From contig JACGWO010000010.1 of assembly GCA_034509735.1 (NCBI GenBank), forward strand, positions 1,116,001 through 1,180,000: a stretch of DNA of 64,000 nt. Reading direction: 5' to 3'. Shown in pieces: positions 58,560 to 64,000 of this stretch. Numbering within the stretch: position 1 is the stretch's first letter; each line of letters starts with the position of its first letter. Made by a program: the position numbers and the translations under genes. This DNA comes from Sesamum alatum (Eukaryota > Streptophyta > Magnoliopsida > Lamiales > Pedaliaceae). The notes beneath the pieces were generated by a model, which saw only the letters and a list, made by a program, of their open reading frames with translations, did no database searches and had not been told where the DNA came from.

Positions 58560-59280
58560 CAAGCAGCCCAGTAGGTCAAGCCCTGTTGGTTCATGAGTAA
58601 GGTATTAAGCTCATAACTTGCATTATTCTTACTAACTGGACATGCTAAAAAATGAGCCTGATCCAGCATGGCGAGTCAGCATACAATATGGATGCCATGT
58701 CACACAGGTTGCTAACACCTTGGGACATGTCATACTAAAAAAATCTCCAACTAACTCCAAATAATCTAGCTGAAATCAAATCTTTAAACAGCAGGTAACA
58801 AATTATCGAATTCTTAGGCAGACTAGGCAAAACTCAGTAAAATGGTCATATCTTCGTCGAGATAAGTCCAAATCATGAACAAATTTTTCTGTTGTGTAGC
58901 TAACTCGTGCAGCGCAGCGGTGTATGATTCATCGTAACCAGCTTCCAAATCTTGCTCCACGCCTATAAATGGACCCTTTGTGTAGTCACTTAGGTAACAT
59001 CTTTCCATCTCACAAATTCTACTTCCACTTACACTTTCCCTCTATTTTTAAGTTATTTTGAGCTTACTTTACACGAATTCTATCACTTCACTATTGCACT
59101 TTACCATTATTCTCACTTATATTCAAGTTTTTAGTTTATTTTTAGGTAAAAACATTATTGAATTAAGTATTGGAGTGCTAATCCCTCTTTGCAGGTTAGT
59201 ATCCCCCTCAATCTTAGAATTTTTGTGAAGATGCTTCGACTTTTGTGGTGTTGTTGGACCCCAATACGCATCAGAGTAAA
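58560..59280 (+). mobile_element. LTR-retrotransposon fragment (LTR end and leader)
   Basis: LTR-like: the TATA 'gcctataaatggaccc' near 58960 is followed by an AT-rich leader and 'ttggagtgctaatccctctttgcaggt' near 59165-59195, the same type of boundary as at 6600-6645 and typical of Ty3/gypsy elements. No coding domain follows. Confidence 0.55.
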
Positions 59281-59374
59281 TAACACTCGAAGAATGAAGA
59301 GTTTTAAATTATTCTAAAAATAAAAGGAGGAAGTATATAAGTAGGTATCAAAATTCGTATCCAATGTGTACAGG

Positions 59375-60195
59375 GGTCAGCAACACCATAAGAATTGAAA
59401 GGTTTTCTGAGAAATCCTAAAATATCATTAGACAAACTTATAAAATAGGGATTAACACTATAATATTAAGTCAGAAAATGATTTAACGAGATAAAATATA
59501 ATACTCAAGTAAGAACGTCAGATTATGATGAAATAAATTACGTATTTCAAAGATGGGGTGCTGAAAATATGAAAATAATGATGAAAATCTGTATGGGGTT
59601 TCGAAAAATGAGAGAATCCGAGTAGCCTTGCTGTTTGAGAAGTGTAATTAGCTTAGCTACCTTCTGGTCTTATCTAAACCCTATTTATAGAAGCAAGTTT
59701 TCAGAGATTTATGTATCGATTTGAGGTGATTAAGATATCTTCAAATTTTTTGGGTCATCTATTTTTTTTGGGAATGGTGCTTATCTAGTTGTTTGAGTTA
59801 TCATTAAAAAGATATGCAAGCAAAAACAAATCCTGCCAAGTCAACCGAGAATGTAAGGGATTAGTTACCTCTTGCTTCCTTACATTAGATCCAATTGGCT
59901 ACAATGTCCCTGCTGCGCCCTTTTATGGTGACATGGATTATGATATGTAGAGTGCGATTGACGTGGCAGTCTTGATATTCAACACTGGGCCTACTAGTGC
60001 GGAACCTATTTTTCAGCATATCCCCTTCAGCAAGGCGGCAAGACTGGGCTGCTTGGCCTGATATCTGTCAAGTGTGCTTGGACCAGCAAGGTTTGGGCTT
60101 GCTGCCTAAGCGTATAGGAGCTTGACTCCCTAGTTTGGACTTGTGACATATGGTCATTGAACTTGAAAAAATATTTATTATAGACATTTGTATCG
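59375..60195 (+). mobile_element. Solo-LTR-like repeat, family S, copy 2
   Basis: Full-length diverged match to 13495-14190, with about 100 bp extra in the middle. It shares 'ttaacgagataaaat', 'ccctatttatagaagcaag', 'gacgtggcagtcttgat', 'gcttggaccagcaagg' and 'ttgactccctagtttgga'. Confidence 0.6.
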
Positions 60196-60686
60196 ATAAA
60201 CAAGCTTGGGTTAATTGTAATTTGTTTCGAGTGTTCCATAATTTTGATCTAGTGAAAAATTGATTTAACAATTTAATCTATCAAAATTTTAATTTTCATA
60301 AATTGAGAATTTTTTTCACTGAAATTTCCAAAACTTTCCGAATTTTCGCACATACATATCACATGAAGGTATAAATTAACAAAAAAAATGAATTTCATAC
60401 TAAGAGGGGAAGCAATAAAAGTATGATTCAAAGTGATAAACACAAATTAGAGGAAATGATTAGTGTGGAGTTAGTTGGAAACTCACAATCACTCGCATTT
60501 TAATAAACTTGACTGGTTTTCCTTTCCACCTGTCGCCCATAGTTTTATATTCCCCCTGTTCAAAATTCAAGAACCCTCCGGACACTAGATTGATCTCCAC
60601 TCGCATCACACGCACAAAGAAGAAGGCAGCCAACCCAAAAACTAACTTAAAAATTCTCAAAAGTAGCCACAGCTACCGCCGCCGCC

Positions 60687-61423
60687 ATGACTGCCGGACA
60701 GCCGACGGTGAACAAACCCAGCCGTAGCGACGACGTATTGGATGCAGCCCAGCAGCTCGAAATCTACAACCAGGTCCGAGCGCATTTCGATTCCGTGGCG
60801 CCCAAACGGCCGATCAAGCCCAACAGAAGCGAGCCCGATTCGGTCTCGCCGTCCATCTCTAGTGCAGATGAAAATATCCATGTCCCGGAGCTCGACAAGC
60901 TCCGATCCCTTCAGTATCAATCTCAAGTTCGGTCTTACACTCTTCCATATGCATAAAACTACGAATTCTTTTCAATACTTTCTCCCTAATTTTCTCCAAG
61001 CGACAGAAATATGAAATCGTAACATCTGATCATGATCAGGCGATAGTTTCTCAGAGCACTGCCCTGGAGCAAGAGGAGTTCGTGGAGACTCAATACTACA
61101 TGGCGTTGGACTCCATTGACAAACAGCACCACACAGTTTAGTTACTTTGACCCTCTTTTGTTCCTTGAATCATCGGATTTATTTTTGTAGGTTATGTGGT
61201 TGATTGGTTCTTGGATTTACAGACAGGAACTGGGTTTATAAAGGCGGCGGCCGAAGACAAGAGTGGAGATGGCTATGATCTTCAACTGGATGGCCGCCCT
61301 GAGAACGACGGGAAATACAAGGAAATGGTGTTCAAAACTAACCCCGCCACAAATGACTGGATACCTAAGCTTGAAGATTACCAGGTACACCAGCAAACAA
61401 TTGATCAACACTTTGGAATATAG
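60687..61423 (+). CDS. MEE59-like protein
   Basis: Three exons, 60687-60926, 61007-61135 and 61223-61423, join in phase 0 to 189 aa. The acceptors are clear (CGACAG, TTTACAG); the donors GTTCGG and GTTTAG are weak. The product starts MTAGQPTVNKPSRSDDVLDA, continues with PKRPIKPNRSEPDS and 'VPELDKLRSLQ', then 'QEEFVETQYYMALDSIDKQH', 'GTGFIK' and 'TNPATNDWIP'. It matches what I remember of Arabidopsis MEE59 (AT4G37300), a small soluble plant protein of unknown biochemistry named from a maternal-effect embryo-arrest screen. Splicing at 61383 (GTACAC) to a further exon is possible, so the C-terminus is less certain. It has no transmembrane segment or known domain. The position between PIP-like genes and a CYP81 relic supports the identification. 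Confidence 0.8.
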
Positions 61424-62564
61424 TGATTAATCACGGATTCAATTTTCTTATTCCAAATTCAATTACATCTTCTATTCTATTTGTTTGTGTTCTCATTTTC
61501 AGTTTTAAGTGGAAAATATGTATTTTCAATTTTGTATAAGTTTTCATTTGAAACGTTAATAAGTTTAGATTAGATAATGATATTATGTTTTATATTGAAC
61601 TGTCACGTCAAATTGATATATTTTCAATAAGATTACGTATAAAACAAACATATTTCCGTTAATTTCTGTTTCAAAAGCTGAAAACTGGAATTGAAAACAA
61701 AAACAAACATGGCGTTGTTGCTTATATTATGTTCATTTGAGTTCTTAGTGAGGTTGCTGAAATTAGGTTGAGTATACTTCTTCGAAGCCTAATCGGAGCG
61801 ATTGAGTTGCAGCTGGGCAGTGGAACAGGTCTCAGGTTTTGTTTCTTAATCTGTGTTATTGGACAGATGATGCCCTTTTGTTGGAGATAAATGATTGACA
61901 TTACATGTTGCATATATGTTAAGTTAATGTAATATATTACAATAGTAAGTTTGATATTGTTCTTTGTATCCGTCTCATGTTCTTCCATGTCTGTCCGTTC
62001 GAAAAAAAAATATACTTCTGGCCTAAAATCAAGAGTCCGACACAAAGGTATAGATAAACATTAAGTACAAATTTGGTGGATTCGGGAGGTGTTTGGTATA
62101 AAAATTGGTAGGTGAGTGTTGTGATCATCCAGCTCTCCTGCCAACTTTTTCACCAATCAACATGACAATTATCTTTTCTCCGTCCCTTGCAACGGTGGAG
62201 GAGGACCGGGATCCTTTCTTTTGTTTTGACGATACATGATTGTGTCGCACTAACGTGTATATTCTGTCATGGAATGAACCTCTGTTATTAGTGAACTTGA
62301 TGCCCATGTGATGAGACTTCAGTTCTTTCACTTCTTTTTCAAGTATGTAATGGTATGGAGTAGAATTTGTTCCATGATTTTTGCCTGTTGCTTGTAATTG
62401 GGGATGAGTGCTGAATTGGTTTCCAGAACAAGTAGATTAACACAAAGATGAACACACAATGCTATACCAACCAGTTCATCATGAACATATTACAATTGAA
62501 CACAAACCTTATTCATACATACATATCCCCTGTATAGTTGCTAGAATGCAGTGGAAATATAGGA
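61424..62564. other. Intergenic DNA, no gene supported
   Basis: MEE59-like 3' UTR and AT-rich DNA. A 68-codon minus-strand frame at 62125-62331 has no recognisable domain. Confidence 0.35.
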
Positions 62565-62745
62565 AATTCTAGTTCAAATTGGATTTGATCAGACTTGAAT
62601 CAATTACATAACAAATGTATACATTTTATCATATGATTAGTGCACACTTCAGGAGAAGTGACTAATCATATGATAAGTGTATTATATTTGCTATGAGATT
62701 GATCTGGTTCGACCAAACATAATTTGACGCGAAACTGTCCTTGTA
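62565..62745 (+). mobile_element. R1 MITE, copy 3
   Basis: Contains a strong internal hairpin: 'ttatcatatgattag' (about 62635) and 'ctaatcatatgataa' (about 62663). The flanking R1 blocks (gaaattctagttcaaattgg; gatctggttcgaccaaac) match the other copies. Confidence 0.7.
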
Positions 62746-62817
62746 AATACATATAGTGCAATCAAGAACCAAAACACTCGGCAAAATACCTTTTAAACCT
62801 GTGGTGGGACAATTATC

Positions 62818-63442
62818 TTATGATGTAAGATTAAGTGATTCTTGAAGAACCTTAAGCATGGTTTGTCTTGGTCTGCACATGGCCTCCAATGGCTTCAATT
62901 TTGGCATGGTCAGCCCAGCTCCTTCAGCTAAGTCAACTTCCTCCCAACTCACCCTCTCCCATTCAAAACACTGAATAAATGAAGCCAAAGCCAACCCCAC
63001 CATCCTTTGGCCTAAAATAGCTCCCGGGCATGCCCTTCTTCCCAATCCAAACGGCATCAGCTTCTGCGTTTCCATCTCTCTCCATCATGTCTCTCAGGCT
63101 TGAAGCTCGTGGGGTCGGGCCAAACTTAGGGCCCTGTGAATGGCCATGCATTAACCAATAACATCGTTCCACGTGGATGTCGTATCCCCGACTCTACAGT
63201 CAGCAGATGACTCCCGGGGCACCACCAAGGGTCCTGGTGGGAACAAACGAAAACGTCTCAAAATGATGTTGTGAAGGTAAATGCAGATTGGGCAGGTCTC
63301 TTTCCTCCACCAAACGCTGTTGTCCAACTTGTGAATCGATCTCTAGTTTAGCCTTTTGGAGTACGTCGGGATGGTTGAGCAAAAGGGACATCGCCCATTC
63401 TATAGCCACAGCCGATGTATCAGTGGCCGCGATTATCGTGTT
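62818..63442 (-). pseudogene. CYP81-family P450, exon 2 relic
   Basis: After a normal acceptor (GTGCAG) the exon starts TIIAATDTSAVAIEWAMSLL, a CYP81 I-helix that keeps the usual Thr (D-T-S), unlike copies A and B. Single-base changes then break the frame near 63280, 63185 and in the stretch 63080-63150. The haem segment ([10 protein letters not shown]) and the C-terminus are open in the last part, 62818-63075. No exon 1 is visible in the 558 bp to the window edge, which is filled by R1 MITEs; it may lie beyond. The gene adjoins the MEE59-like gene, as CYP81 genes do in Arabidopsis. Confidence 0.88.
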
Positions 63443-63694
63443 CTGCACGTCAACATTGATCAACTCTTCAGTTGAGATGGTAATGAAGAAACAGACATGC
63501 ATGTATGTGCTGTAACTGGTCTTATGTTTCAATATACTGAATGATTTTGGCAAGAGTAGGTGCCGTATCCGTAAGCTTTTTGTTCTATTTGTTGTCTGAA
63601 TTGTCATCATAATGTCTTGAATAGCTTGGAAATTCAGAAAGCGTCCTAAATGCAGCTCACTGGTAGGAGATGCCGACCCGGCAGTATATACCAT

Positions 63695-63870
63695 GTAATT
63701 CCCCTAGATACGAGGGATATCTGAAACAATTATATGACAAGTGCAATATATTTGTCATGTAATTGGTGTACAGTTTAGAAAAAGTGATCATCACATGATA
63801 AGTGTATCACACTTACTCCGGCGATTTGTTTGGTTCGGGCAAACTTGTTTCGGGTAAGAATTTCTTACAA
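63695..63870 (+). mobile_element. R1 MITE, copy 4 (intron of the P450 relic)
   Basis: Carries 'gtaattggtgtacagttta', 'gtgatcatcacatgataagtg' and 'ttggttcgggcaaac', collinear with the other R1 copies, and ends 'gtaagaatttcttacaag'. Confidence 0.65.
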
Positions 63871-63879
63871 GGATATACG

Positions 63880-64000
63880 AAAACCAAGTCTAGTTGAATT
63901 AAATTTATTATATGACAAGTGTGGTTAAAATTGATCACTTTTTTTGAATTGTACACCAATTACATAATAAATATTTATTATATAATTGGTTCTGTCTAAT
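63880..64000 (-). mobile_element. R1 MITE, copy 5 (inverted, cut by the window edge)
   Basis: The reverse complement contains 'atgtaattggtgtacaattc' and 'aaaagtgatcaa', the central part of R1, in opposite orientation to the adjacent copy 4. Confidence 0.6.

Noticed and set aside
62125..62331. 68-codon minus-strand frame next to the MEE59-like gene
   Set aside because: No recognisable family; could be a relic but nothing supports it.

Overview
This is plant nuclear DNA. Genes are spliced with GT-AG introns, intergenic DNA is very AT-rich and full of transposable elements, and plant-specific families are present (R2R3-MYB, CrRLK1L kinase, CYP81 P450s, secreted SGPS-type peptides, chloroplast HMA1). 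The left-end P450s look like CYP81Q enzymes, known from sesame lignan (sesamin) biosynthesis, so Sesamum or a close Lamiales relative is the best guess. This is inferred from the proteins; no database was searched.

Layout. (1) 0.4-5.9 kb: a tandem duplication of a CYP81Q-like P450, both copies on the minus strand. Copy A (611-2783) is a pseudogene with several indels. Copy B (3401-5635) is intact, with two exons and 507 aa. Each intron holds a different small transposon, and the other copy keeps the empty site. (2) 6-40 kb: no host gene that I can support. It holds LTR fragments, long-TIR foldback elements, two SINE-like elements, a Pack-MULE-like element with a GC-rich insert, a young Ty1/copia element (28020-33921, apparently identical 696-bp LTRs and a perfect 5-bp target duplication), and an ORF1-only LINE nested in an older foldback element. 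(3) 40.9-61.4 kb: a compact genic block: a subgroup-22 R2R3-MYB (+), HMA1 (-, 12 exons), two small SGPS/GxGH (PIP-like) peptide precursors (-), a malectin-domain receptor kinase (-) and an MEE59-like gene (+). (4) 62.8-63.4 kb: a decayed CYP81 exon 2. A ~190-bp MITE family (here R1) is scattered through 51-64 kb.

The right-hand block matches, from memory, the gene order of Arabidopsis chromosome 4 around MYB73-HMA1-PIP2-MEE59-CYP81 cluster, and its paralogous chromosome 2 segment (CYP81D, CrRLK1L kinase, PIP3, MYB70). This suggests an ancient CYP81/MYB/peptide block. The most unusual molecular observation is in the copia element. No standard initiator-Met-tRNA primer site follows the left LTR. 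The DNA there is instead a perfect 15-nt reverse complement of the element's own LTR, with a second 11-nt complementary pair in pseudoknot order, which suggests self-priming or an RNA structure.
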